The notes beneath the pieces were generated by a model, which saw nothing but the letters and a program-made list of their open reading frames with translations, made no database searches and had not been told where the DNA came from. A DNA stretch of 64,000 nucleotides from Triangularia verruculosa (lineage: Eukaryota; Ascomycota; Sordariomycetes; Sordariales; Podosporaceae), in contig MU863999.1 of NCBI GenBank assembly GCA_033296885.1, forward strand, positions 1 through 64,000. The letters are read 5' to 3'. Shown here one piece after another: positions 1-9,590 of the stretch (within the stretch, counting starts at the first letter, position 1; each line of letters opens with the position of its first letter). The position numbers and the translations under genes were made by a program.

Positions 1-90
1 TCTGCTTCCGCTACGCACTGCTACAAGCGCATAGTTCGCTGTAGCTCCCCTGTAGGCTCTGTATTACAGACCTATAGGGCAACGCAGCAA

Positions 91-775
91 ACAATAAGGT
101 AATTCTTATATAGTTTTTCTAACTTCTTCGAAAAGAATATTACGGGGTGTAATTTCCCATTCTTATCTCGTTATTCTAGTTATCCTCCGATAGTATAATC
201 GGAAATATCCGTCTCAACTTTAAAGGGTCGTCCTAAATCGGGAAGCTTAAACATCGGATCTACCGTAATAACGTTCTTAATAATTTAAAAAGCCTCCTCT
301 TACTCCTTTTCCCATTTAAACTCGGCGTCCTTCCTAATTAGGTCGTTTAATAGCTTAGTTATAGCGCCGTAGTTCCGTATAAATATTCGATAGAAGTTCG
401 TAAATTCTAGAAACTCTCGAACCTTAGTTTTTAATTATTCTGCCGTTTTTACTTATAGTTTCGGCTAGTCTTTAACTGCCGCGATCTTCCTTAGCTCCAT
501 TTGTACTTTTCTTAACGAGATTAAATACCCTAGGTAAACCGTTTCCTATATATAAAACTTGCTTTTATCTTTATTAATTAATAATCCTACTTCATATAGT
601 ACGTTTAAAATCTCCTTAATATATTATTTATATTCCTCTAGAGTACGTAAATGGACAAGAACATCGTCGAGGTAGTAAACTATTATTTTATCGAGATACT
701 GGCGAATTGTATAATTAACGAGGGTTTAGAAAGTCGTAGGTACATTTATAAGTCTAAACGGTATAACAAAATTGT
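91..775 (-). mobile_element. RIP-degraded chromovirus pol fragment (reverse transcriptase part)
   Basis: The minus strand is collinear with about 29,040-29,740 of the full-length chromovirus E1 and encodes the same stretch of pol. The reverse-transcriptase active-site motif (YYLDD) is still readable at about 655-690, and a YLGYLIS-type motif at about 513-540. The reading frame is broken by many TAA and TAG codons of the kind made by C-to-T and G-to-A change. Similarity stops at both ends, with no LTR attached, so this is a truncated fragment and not an element of its own. Bases 1-90 are not part of it and I recognise nothing in them. Confidence 0.85.
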
Positions 776-1455
776 TAAAATAGGTCCCTGTGAGGCCTAA
801 TTTACAGTGGTCTGGCAGCTGTAATACTACGTGGTTATAGGTGCGAAGGAATGGAGGATTCGGCCAAGTCCCTGCTTGAAGAGCTCACCCGTCACTAAGC
901 ACTTACCCGGCACCTGTGCCTGGGCTCCACTCAGCGCTACAGGCCACTTCAAAAGCTTGCATCGGGCCAACCAGTGGGCCAAAATGGCTATAATTTTATA
1001 TTTAAGCTTATAAGGTCTATATACACCACTGGTTAAAAGGGCTAAGCTTTAGGCTTACGATGACCTGCACTTTGCAAAAGGGGGGGCGGTTTGGGTGAAG
1101 ATTTGTATGGGCGTGAGTCGCCATTTCAGCAACTCGCACCAAAATCGGGGTCCGTCAAGCCGTACTCTGGCTCATCTGCCCGCCCTGGCGTGCGGGGCGC
1201 TGCACCTCGGTCGGTGGGTATGTGGTAGAGGTCGAGTACGAACCCTACTACAGAGGATATAACTGGATTATAGAAGGCTAGCGCTATGAATAAAGAAGGT
1301 TACCCACTAATTCTCTGTTATACAGTACCTATTAGGTACTGTAGCCCAGTACCCCAGCAGTGAGCTTTAGGTATCGTGTGTGATAATTCCGCTGCACCAA
1401 AGAGCACTGTAAGTGCTCACCGCTACAGGGCCCTTAGGCCTGTATGCGGCTCATA
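776..1455. other. Stretch without a recognisable gene
   Basis: Mixed-composition DNA between the pol fragment and a partial LTR. The only notable open frame is about 60 codons (831-1013) with no family resemblance. I see no domain, RNA gene or intact repeat here. Confidence 0.6.
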
Positions 1456-1761
1456 CCTTTTCAATAATAAACACAAGATACCGTGAATATAAACTATAAT
1501 TGTATACTGCGGAACTATCTTTAAGCTATCTAGTTCCTCCGTATATATAGACCTAATGCTAAGACCTAGATCATTTTATTCTTCGAGGATTACGACTGAC
1601 TCTCGAGGATTATAACTAATTCCTAAGAATCACTCATAATCCCTTCGTGTCCTGAATGATCCGCCTCCTATTGGCCTATTCTCCTCTCCTCTGATTGGTC
1701 TCCGAGTCCCCATTTTCCTAATTGGTTATTCCTTTCGGGTGTCCACATCACATTCGTGACA
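1456..1761 (-). repeat. Partial LTR of the E1/E2 chromovirus type
   Basis: Matches the inner and U3 portion of the LTRs at 25,946-26,342 and 33,045-33,441, including the TATATATA block near 1,545, three ATTGG (reverse CCAAT) motifs and the outer end TTCGTGACA at 1,753-1,761. About 110 bp at the U5 end are missing. It is less mutated than the LTRs in the large nest. The strand given is the transcriptional sense of the element family. Confidence 0.85.
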
Positions 1762-1769
1762 GTTGGTAA

Positions 1770-1855
1770 GCACTGTGATTCTAAGCCATTAGTTATTATT
1801 AGCCCTGTAGGTTACAGGCTAATATACACTGTAAAATCTACAATTAAGTGCTGTA
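1770..1855. repeat. Small palindromic dispersed repeat, copy 1
   Basis: About 86 bp that recur in inverted orientation at 23,035-23,125. It contains an internal inverted repeat (CTAAGCC / GGCTTA type) and has AGCACT / AGTGCT near its two ends, so it may be a miniature inverted-repeat element. Its right end touches the first recognisable codon of the UBA2 pseudogene. Confidence 0.6.
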
Positions 1856-2805
1856 TCGTCTAAGGTAAGAGCTACCTGCTCAACGAAATTTTCGGAACGA
1901 GCGAGGATAAATCTGCGTTCGACTATTCTACCGATGCGGATAATGCGAAGGAGATCGAGGAGCTTAAGAGGGAATCAGAGGCCTTACGAAAGATTCGAGA
2001 GTTAGTTGGTACGCTAGAATTCAATAAGGCGCTCTTTTAGAAAGTATTCTACACGAATATTATCCGATTACAGTCAATGGAGGATATATAGAAGTCGAGA
2101 AAGCCCCCGGAGCTACTCGATTATAAGGCTCTTATAGAGAAAGCATCTATACTCGATAAGGGGGCCGTGATTAAAGACTAATAAAAGACTTAGACGTTGG
2201 AGGAGAATTTAATCGTTTTCAACGATAGCCTCGACCGGCTCAGTAAGCGTGTGCTCGAAAGTAAGACTGCCGGCCAAGATGCCGTTATTACTTTTAATAA
2301 GGACGATGAGGATACCCTCGACTTCGTTGCGGCGAGTACCAATATTCGCTTTACTCTCTTCGGAATCGACCGAAAGTTAAAGTTCAGCATTAAGCAAATA
2401 GCAGGCAACATTATCCCTACTATCGCCACAACGGATGCGATTATAGCTAGCCTCTATGTCTTAGAGGCTGTCAAAGTTATTACGGGGCAGTATAGCTAAG
2501 CAAAAGAGGTCTTCCTTACACCTTTTGCGCTAGCTCGGCTTCTCGGGACGGATAAGTCACGAGAGCCAAATCCTAACTGCTCTGTTTGCGGCTCGTTCCA
2601 GGTCCGGGTTCGTGTCGACTTCTCCAAGGCTACACTAAATGACTTTGTTGAGGACTTTATTAAAGAGGAGCTTAGCTATAGCGAGAAGGAGTTTGCCATC
2701 AGCACCGAGATTAGCATTATCTATAATCCTAATAAGACTGATAACTTAGAGAAGAAACTAAGCGAGCTCGGTAATTTTTCGGTATTTATAATAGATCAGT
2801 ATGTG
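1852..2805 (+). pseudogene. SUMO-activating enzyme subunit 2 (UBA2-like) pseudogene, C-terminal part
   Basis: One continuous frame reads as the C-terminal half of UBA2, the catalytic subunit of the SUMO E1 heterodimer. It starts just after the catalytic-cysteine region (CIV-x-x-KSYLLNEIFG). It continues through the adenylation-domain return segment (DEDTLDFVAA, KQIAGNIIP, IATTDAI at about 2,300-2,450) into the ubiquitin-fold segment (CSVCGS, ATLNDFVEDF at about 2,575-2,660). The N-terminal nucleotide-binding half is absent. At least six in-frame stops occur, each explicable as Trp (TGG) or Gln (CAA/CAG) turned to TAA/TAG. No frameshift is needed, so the damage is purely by transitions. Similarity ends near 2,800, where GC-rich unrelated DNA begins. 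This is very likely a duplicated copy killed by RIP. The functional copy should lie elsewhere in the genome. Confidence 0.88.
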
Positions 2806-4519
2806 TCCCTAATGTTGGCTTTGAGAAATGCCTTCTTCGTGAGTGGGCCGGGGCTGCACCGGTTGAGGCCTGCTTAGGGGGTGTGCTCACCCCTGTGCGG
2901 GCTGTGCTGGGGGTGTGCTACCTGTGCGGGGGGGGGGTGGTGTTGCCCGTGGCGATGCCTGCTGCCGCATTTGGCCACCTCGGCAAAAGTTGCTTAAAGC
3001 TAAAATTAGAATCGCATTATCTGCTGCATAAACGCTTTGGTGCTTTATTCGCCTTGGCCTACTTACTGTGTACGTCTGTCTTCTAGTAACTCGAGAGAGC
3101 CTCTCTCAGTAGATAGACTGGACTGAAGAAGCATAGAAAACCAGCTTTATTCCAAACCGACCGGTTACTGCTTGCTATACTGCGTGGCAGTTATAGGTTA
3201 CCCAATATTGAGCAGCAGTTTTAGTCCTTGTCCCATTGTATCTAAGGCAGGCGAATTATCGTAGCAAAGCCGAGGAACTCCTCCCCAGCAAAGCCGAGGG
3301 AAAGTTCGTCCGCAGCTTTATGCAGAATTAAATGGGCGGTTAAATCTGATAGGCTCCAGTATAAGGCTCGGAAATTTGGCAACCTCATTCTGGGTTCATT
3401 TCCTTCGTGTAGCTCCTTGTCCAGCTGAACGGGGTGTCCGCTTCGCGTTGACGCTCAAGCTGGGGCCTGTATACCGAGGCTCGGGCTCCCCGAGCATGAT
3501 GATTCTTTGTTCATTTGTCATAGGTTGGAAGACAGGGAAATGGCTGACCCCTGGTGTTGGCTCAGTCACCACACCAGCCACCAAACCTTCATCAGATTAC
3601 CCCTGGATGTTGGCCAAGACCAGAACTGAAAACAAGCTCGATTTCTATACCAAGTTGAAGCTCAATCACGGTCCTCGTAGTACATTTCGCCGTACTCTCG
3701 CTTGCGTTGGGCCCGATGACGGGACGCTGCGCCGCGCCCGACTTCCTCTGCATCTTCCTGAAGCTCCAGATCTACGTCCACTTTTTCCACCACTCCGTCC
3801 CGCCCCATTATACAGTGTTTATCTAAGCGGCAAAGCCGTAAGAACGGGTATTACTAGGGAAGCAAGCACGAGCGTGGATTGCGCTCAAGGAGCACGATGA
3901 GTCCAGTACCCGTGGACCCAAGAAATCGGAAGAGAGGGAAGCTGTGTGGAACCAGTGTTCCTGGGGTGCTCCCGAAGTGGCTTTTGCTCTGAATATCGTG
4001 TTGTTTTTCGTCAGCTTTGCAACTATCCTCATCACGAGACGCCAGCGCGACCGCTATGGAGGCATTTTTGCTTTTTTCTCTAGACCTACCAGATCCTCTA
4101 ACGCACTTGCCAAAGACAAAGCTATCATAAATACATCGTCCCTCTTTAAACGAAAGGGTACAAAAAACTTATACAAGATTCAAATCAGGATAAAGAACAG
4201 CTAAAGCACGAACAACAATCAGAACAACAAAGAGCCAGTCACCAGCAAGCTCAGAACCTTGCGGAAGAACTAAAGAAGCTTTTCAAAAGAGAAAGAAGAA
4301 GCTTAGCAAAAGCTCATGCAGTTCACGAAATATGGAACTACGGGAATATAGGTAAATCGATGTGGTAGGTTGATCGCTTGAAGTCTAGAGTTACAAATTC
4401 TACGAAGGTAGCCTTACGTTTAAGCTGCTGTTGCAGGCTATCGGTATCGAAATAGCTAGGGCGGCATTGAGGAGCTTACCATCTTGTTGACGGTGATGTT
4501 GGGTTGAAATGTACGCGAG
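2806..4519. other. Stretch without a recognisable gene
   Basis: Contains a G-rich low-complexity patch (2,875-2,945), the near-tandem phrase AGCAAAGCCGAGG at about 3,263-3,300, and an open frame of 174 codons (3,376-3,900, plus). I cannot assign that frame to any family and it lacks convincing gene structure. A short frame at 3,944-4,204 has one hydrophobic stretch that could span a membrane but starts and ends without context. These may be decayed gene pieces like their neighbours. Confidence 0.5.
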
Positions 4520-4690
4520 AAGTGCAATCGCCGCTTCCGCCGCCAGGAGCACCTCATGCGCCACTACCGGTCCCTTCACACCGACGATAAGCCCTTCGAG
4601 TGCGACGAATGCGGCAAGAAGTTCTCGCGCTCCGACAACCTTTCCCAGCATGCCTGTACCTACATGCCGACGGACAAGGCAGGCAGAGAC
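4520..4690 (+). pseudogene. MSN2/SEB1-type C2H2 zinc-finger fragment
   Basis: One frame encodes two adjacent C2H2 fingers of the stress-response regulator type (Msn2/Msn4, Trichoderma Seb1): RRFRRQEHLMRHYRSLHT, then KPFECDECGKKFSRSDNLSQH. The first Cys pair is incomplete (only KCNRRF remains) because upstream sequence is unrelated and starts with a stop. Downstream the frame stays open to 4,921 but no longer resembles the family. The finger bases are GC-rich and show no RIP-type stops, unlike the UBA2 pseudogene. I read this as a broken-off DNA-binding domain rather than a working gene. A small chimeric protein cannot be excluded. Confidence 0.75.
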
Positions 4691-5258
4691 CAAGCAGGTC
4701 AGGATGTAAATCAGCAAACACTAAATTGGCCGGAGAGTATTTGCGCTGCCAAAGCGATACTAGGATTAAAGTCGGGTCAAAAGATAAACAGGTGGAAGGC
4801 GCAAGGTAATAAACGCATACAGAAAGCCAAGTCACTCTGGCACCCCGCTGTCCGGGAAGCTGTTACCCGAGTATTTGATCTAAGGTCCAGCCGTAAAAAA
4901 GGTAGCCACAGGTCACGGTAACTGGCACCAGGTCATCTTTTCAAGGCATTCCTTTTTGCAGGTATATTTAATTATAGAAATGAAATAGTTATTCTATAAT
5001 TCCTGTTGTTCCAATTCAAGACGATTGTCGATGATTAAGATAAAAATAAAGTCCAAAACGGCCTCATCACTACGGCGGATATTTGCTTTACCCAGTAACC
5101 CACATACACTGCACACTCTCCTTTATAAGCGTCTACAATAATTACCTCGACACGGCAACTGCTCGCCTGCGCTGCCCAAACGACAAGATTTTCTACTGAC
5201 AAACACCGCACACGCCAGACGGTCAACTATCACCAAGAGCGAAGAAGTATCAAGCTAT

Positions 5259-5340
5259 TCACTGAGAATCTTCGTGGAATTTGTTTTGGTGAGACTGCGC
5301 GGCGTTAGTTTTGCTTAGTCTATACTTTTCCATTGGTGTT
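5259..5340 (-). pseudogene. Second copy of a zinc-finger gene fragment (intron end plus SHQNKFHED)
   Basis: About 70 bp match 6,652-6,719 in the same orientation. On the minus strand the piece contains an intron 3' end (branch-like CTAAC, then GCGCAG) followed by codons for SHQNKFHEDS and a stop. This is the last-finger junction of the C2H2 regulator whose larger remnant lies at 6,133-7,231. The splice acceptor is better preserved here than in the larger copy. Confidence 0.7.
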
Positions 5341-6132
5341 GGTTTGTCGGAGTCTCGGAAACGGACTTGGAAAATGGACCCTCGATGAAAGCTTTTGTAA
5401 TGGGAGAGCACCGAACAAGACCCTCTGAGGTGGCGGCCGCCAAGGGTGACTGCAGGTTGCAGCCAAAACAAGAAAGTGCCCCTGACAGCAAGGAAAGTCT
5501 GTATCCTCGTGACTCGATATCCAGGCAGCCCGTAAACAGCCTTCGGTATTCGAATCCTCCCAACTTCCCAATTCCACTCAAAATACGTCCTCCCAATTCC
5601 ACGCCAAATTGCAATAACAACTAACGACAACAACGAAAATGCCGTCATTTCTTGACAACGACCAGACCCGTGATGCACTGCGGAGCGAGGCCTTACCAGC
5701 TCTGGCCGACTGGCTGCGAACCCCGACCTACGCGACCGCACACTCGATAGATCTGGTTCAACTCTGCATCGGACATGGAAAACTTCATTGCACACAGTTT
5801 ATTCCTAGGGCATGGCACAGGCATGATCGGTTGCATAACTTTGTAAGCACGCGTAGCTTTGCTATCAGTAACCGTCTTGCTGACTTACCGTCGATATAGG
5901 GCGTCGATGCGCGAGTTTTTGATCTCCCATTACGGTTACGGCGACCCATCGGCATAGTGATTTTCACTCTGTTTGGAGACACTATCACGCAGCATAGCAA
6001 GGGGAATGAAGTAGCGGACGAGGTGATAAAAAGCACAAACGGTCTTCATACAGCCTCTTCGAGCAGGAAACAGTTGGTTGGAGGCAATTGCCATCTTACC
6101 ATGCTGCTCCGTTTCTTTGGTTCTGGAGGGGC
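5341..6132. other. Stretch without a recognisable gene
   Basis: Non-repetitive DNA with moderate GC. A plus-strand frame of 86 codons begins with ATG at 5,639 (MPSFLDNDQTRDAL...) after an AC-rich leader that looks like a fungal 5' UTR. I recognise no family, and no splice-joined continuation could be found with confidence. Other frames overlap it on both strands and look like shadows. Confidence 0.45.
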
Positions 6133-7231
6133 TCAGTATGCCATCCGTTCCCCAAACGCAAGGTCCCTCGCGTGCTCGTCTCCATACATGTGCGGGTTTG
6201 GTGTGACGGGGCCGCTGCTGGATACGCTGCTCTCGTTCGTGCCGTACATCCCGCCCTACCCGCTGTGTGTCCTCCGACCGGCGACCCATGTTGAACATAG
6301 GCTTGGTGGCCGGCTCATGTTGTATGCGGCTGGGCTGCTGACGCCGTGGTATAGGCGAGGCTCGTATATCGGCTGCGGAGCATACAGGGGCAGCTGCGGA
6401 ATGCCGTGGAGGTGGAAGGTGTGGGGGAAGTGGTGGTGGTGAATCGAGTTGGATGGACTGACAGGCGTGCCAAGGTGTGTCGGTGGCGTGGCCACCATGA
6501 CTGCGACGTTGCGTTGCTTTCCTCGGCCTTTAATGCCCTTGTTGCTGTTCTTGTAGAGATTTGATAGGTACTCGAATATCTCCTTGTCCTCGTACGAGGC
6601 GGTGCTCTAGTCGGTGATGGTGGCGAAACGGGCTGTTAGTCGTTTAATAGTGTCTTCGTGGAATTTATTCTGGTGAGACTTGCGCGGCTTAGTTTCTATA
6701 GTCTATACTTTTCTATTAATATAAGGAAGCAGCAAACCTTCAGATTGCCGCGGACAGAGAACGCTTTATTACAGTTATCCAGCATACAGATAAAAGGCCT
6801 GGTTTTATCGTAGCTCTTTATATAAGCTTAGAGATTTCCACGCTATAGGAAACGCTTATCACAGAGCGTGCATTTATACGGCTTCTCTCTCATATACCGA
6901 CGCCAATAAGCCTTAAGGTTCCCGGTTTAAGTAAAGCCCTTACCATAAACGGTACATTACTATCTAGTTGTTAGACAGCCTGACCCTAGATTGGGAGGTA
7001 GAAAAGGACCTCACGTAGGGCGGACTCCCCAGTATGGGCTCGTCGGTGAGTGTCGAGGTGCATTCTCTGGCTGAACATCTGGGAGCACCCAGCAATACCG
7101 CACATGTAAGGCTTGACTTGAGCCGCTTTGCTGCCCCTCCTTCTTCTCTTTGAGACGGCTTCATCCTGGGTCTGCGCAGGGGACGGCAGCTGTTTGAGGA
7201 AGACTTTGTGCGCAGGACTCATAGTGTACAA
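6133..7231 (-). pseudogene. Multi-finger C2H2 transcription factor pseudogene
   Basis: Read on the minus strand from 7,231, the remnant begins with a basic stretch (SKRRRRGSKAA) and a C2H2 finger (YMCGIAGCSQMFSQRMHLDTHRRAH). A disrupted region with stops follows. Two more fingers come next (KPYKCTLCDKRF..., PFICMLDNCNKAFSVRGNLK at about 6,750-6,890), then an intron of about 62 nt and NKFHEDTIKRLTARFA. A KNSNKGIKGRGK motif follows. After a further frameshift there is a Ser/Pro-rich tail ending VTPNPHMYGDEHARDLAFGERMAY with a stop at 6,133. The architecture matches multi-finger fungal regulators of the Azf1/FlbC kind, but I cannot say which. Several stops (TAG for Gln/Trp) fit RIP; frameshifts show additional decay. 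Confidence 0.75.
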
Positions 7232-8029
7232 GGGACAACCGCGATATGTTCTTCGGGTATGGCATCATGACACGTACCTTCTGTTCGTACCTTGCCGCAT
7301 GTTCCTGTCCAAAGCCATGTGGATCGAAAGGTCTGGCATGCTTCCACGACCGGCGGCCTGTATCCACCCAAATGCATGCGACATGTTGCGCGCGTAATAC
7401 TGGGGCCCCGTTTAGGGCAATGACCGGGGGTTGGGTGAATCAAGGATGAGAAGAAAGCCACGGGCTTTGATCTAGCTAGTCTAATGTTATCCGATAGGAC
7501 AGCCTGCCCGAGATGGCTACTAAAGCGGGAAAAGGGTGATCGGAGGACATTGCTCCTTTGCGAGATATAGTAGCTTGGCTGTACCGCGCTAGACAAACAA
7601 ACCAGGTTTATACTGTATATGAAGCGGTGGCTGCGTGCAGGGAGACACATGTTAATATGCAGAAGCGAGGCGTCAACATCCGGGTTCTCGTCGGCCACCT
7701 TTTTGCGAGCCGCTGCTTCAGCATCGAGGACTTCTTGTACGTGACGCTGCTCGACGCTGTCAAAAAGCGGGCAGTTACAGCGCCTTCCACCGCGGCTGGC
7801 AAAGTCGAAGTGGGTATAGTTGCACGACTTGGAGCATACATAGCACTATATATTTCTGCATATCATTTTATTGCAGCCATTTTCCTTAATAAACGGTATT
7901 TTGCCTACATCACTTATTAGCTTCCCCATCAACCGTCAAAAGGTAACACTCCTCACATTTATTACAATTTCGAATTAGGGCGGCAGGCATTGCTTCCTCC
8001 ATTTTACGTCTCGCGGAATAACCCTTATA
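7232..8029. other. Stretch without a recognisable gene
   Basis: Upstream side of the zinc-finger pseudogene. A 120-codon plus-strand frame (7,558-7,920) overlaps minus-strand frames of similar size. None has a recognisable domain. This may include the lost 5' part of the pseudogene. Confidence 0.45.
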
Positions 8030-8990
8030 AACTAACTCCTTAGTAGGAAGCGGAGTTGTAGAGGGGTGGCCGTAAATTTGCACCGATCTAATCTGCGGCA
8101 GTAAACTTTTCAGCAATATCAAATATTTAGCTATATTATTCTATAATGCGAAGCTTCGATTTGCTAGCCTTAGGAGGGAAGCTACGCATTATAACCTTCC
8201 TTATAGTAGGACGTGATAGGTTTAGCGCTTACACCTCAGGGAACACTAAGTCGTGTATATACTTCTTATTCCTCACTATGAAGCAGCTTTCTTAATAACG
8301 ATATACAGTTATCGCTTATATAGTTGTTGCACTTATCGCACTTATACTTGCCGCTTATAATATAACAGTCCAAGAGCCTCGGCATTCGACCGCGTTGCTT
8401 ACATCCGCATCAACATCGGCAATGCGCGCATCCAGGGGCTAGCCGTCGATCTCGACATAGCGGCGGGCGTCAAGTTCAACTGGGCCCTGTCCATCTTCTA
8501 CATCGTCTACCTCCTCGTCGAGGTGCCCAGAAAGGGGCAGAGGGCAGTGATGCTATCGGCATAACGTTGGCGTCGGCGGCGGCGTCCACGTCGCAGTTGG
8601 GTTATATACGGGAACAGTCCTCCCTATATGTTAAACGGAACTTATTATATATCAGATAGACTTAGTGTTCTCCCAGGTGTAAGCACTAAACCTATTATAA
8701 GTAAGCTGACCTAGCCTAATATACCAATCGAAGAATCGGCGTTACGTCCTGCTGCAAGGAAGGTTATAAATGCGTAGCTTCCTTCCTAAGGCTAGTAAAA
8801 AGGTACCTGTGTCTTAAGGCCGCTTGCTAACTTGCAACTTCCTCCTCTGGAGCAACAAATTGAAGCTTTGTATTGCGGAATAGTATAGTTAAATATTCGA
8901 TATTACCGAGAAGTTTGCTGCCGCGGATTAGATCGGTGCAAATTTACGGCCACCCCTCTGCAACTCCGCTTCCCATTGGGGAGCCAGTCC
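8030..8990. mobile_element. Long terminal-inverted-repeat element with a captured gene fragment
   Basis: The left arm (about 8,030-8,265) and the right arm (about 8,640-8,990) are inverted copies of each other. Shared blocks include GGAAGCGGAGTTG at 8,046 against its complement ending at 8,973, GTGGCCGTAAATTTGCACCG, CTAGCCTTAGGA, GCTACGCAT and CGCTTACACCTC. The right arm has about 58 nt absent from the left. Differences between arms are mostly C/T and G/A. No transposase is visible. The central 370 bp is much GC-richer than the arms and holds a piece of a transporter gene, so this is a non-autonomous element that has captured host DNA. Exact termini and a target-site duplication could not be fixed by eye. 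Confidence 0.72.
8376..8528 (+). pseudogene. MFS transporter fragment inside the inverted-repeat element
   Basis: In one frame the sequence reads VAYIRINIGNARIQGL, then a loop, then FNWALSIFYIVYLLVEVPS. This is the TM1-loop-TM2 region of anion:cation-symporter-type MFS carriers (Dal5/allantoate permease class), whose hallmark here is an NIGNA-x-I-x-GL motif. It ends where CCCAG meets unrelated DNA, possibly an exon end. No stops lie within the piece, and its GC-rich coding character contrasts with the AT-shifted arms. Confidence 0.75.
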
Positions 8991-9590
8991 ATTCCCACCT
9001 ACTATGGGAAGATTAAGAGCAAACCGGGCCAACAGGCAACGGTGACAATTCTCCAGCTACATTCCCGGCGTTTTATTATATTAGTGATAGCCAATCGGAT
9101 GTAAGAACCCCACTATTAAAATCCTTGCTTATGAGCCTCTGTAAAAACCCTTGTTGGAAGCCGGGGCGGGTTCAGGAGCGCCGCCAACTCAAGACGCGGC
9201 ATGAGCTCCGCGGAGTACAACAGTCTCGGCAACATCAAGCCTAGGCTTAATACGATCAATAATCTTCGGGGTGGCATGTGTTCTCTATAGGCAAAGGTGA
9301 TAATTAGAGTGAAAAGCGGATGATAAAAGATCGCACAGACAGTGGGCATGGAGCCCACCTGCAGAAGAGATGACTTACGTGGTACTAGATAGCTAGGTAT
9401 TTACTGAATTGTTCGTTCTCTTTCCAATGTCACTGCTGGTTACATCTTCCACGGGCTGTTATCGTCGGGGTCTGCAACTAACGATCGACCAATCACAGTG
9501 AGCTTTCCCGCCATTTAAACCACATTCGTCTTCCCAGGTCTCCAAAGTGCTTGGTCCTGACCTTCCCCGCTTCCCGCACACCGCACCAAA
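8991..9590. other. Intergenic region upstream of the HET gene
   Basis: No gene recognised. The last 100 bp contain CCAAT (about 9,491) and a CT/AC-rich leader (TTCCCGCTTCCCGCACACCGCACCAAA) directly before the HET-gene ATG, as expected for a fungal promoter and 5' UTR. Confidence 0.5.

Noticed and set aside
3376..3900. 174-codon plus-strand frame
   Set aside because: No recognisable family, no convincing promoter or splice pattern. Kept only as part of an unassigned stretch.
5259..5795. 178-codon minus-strand frame ending in the NKFHED segment
   Set aside because: Only the last 10 codons match the zinc-finger gene and they follow an intron acceptor. The upstream part is read-through of intron and unrelated DNA.
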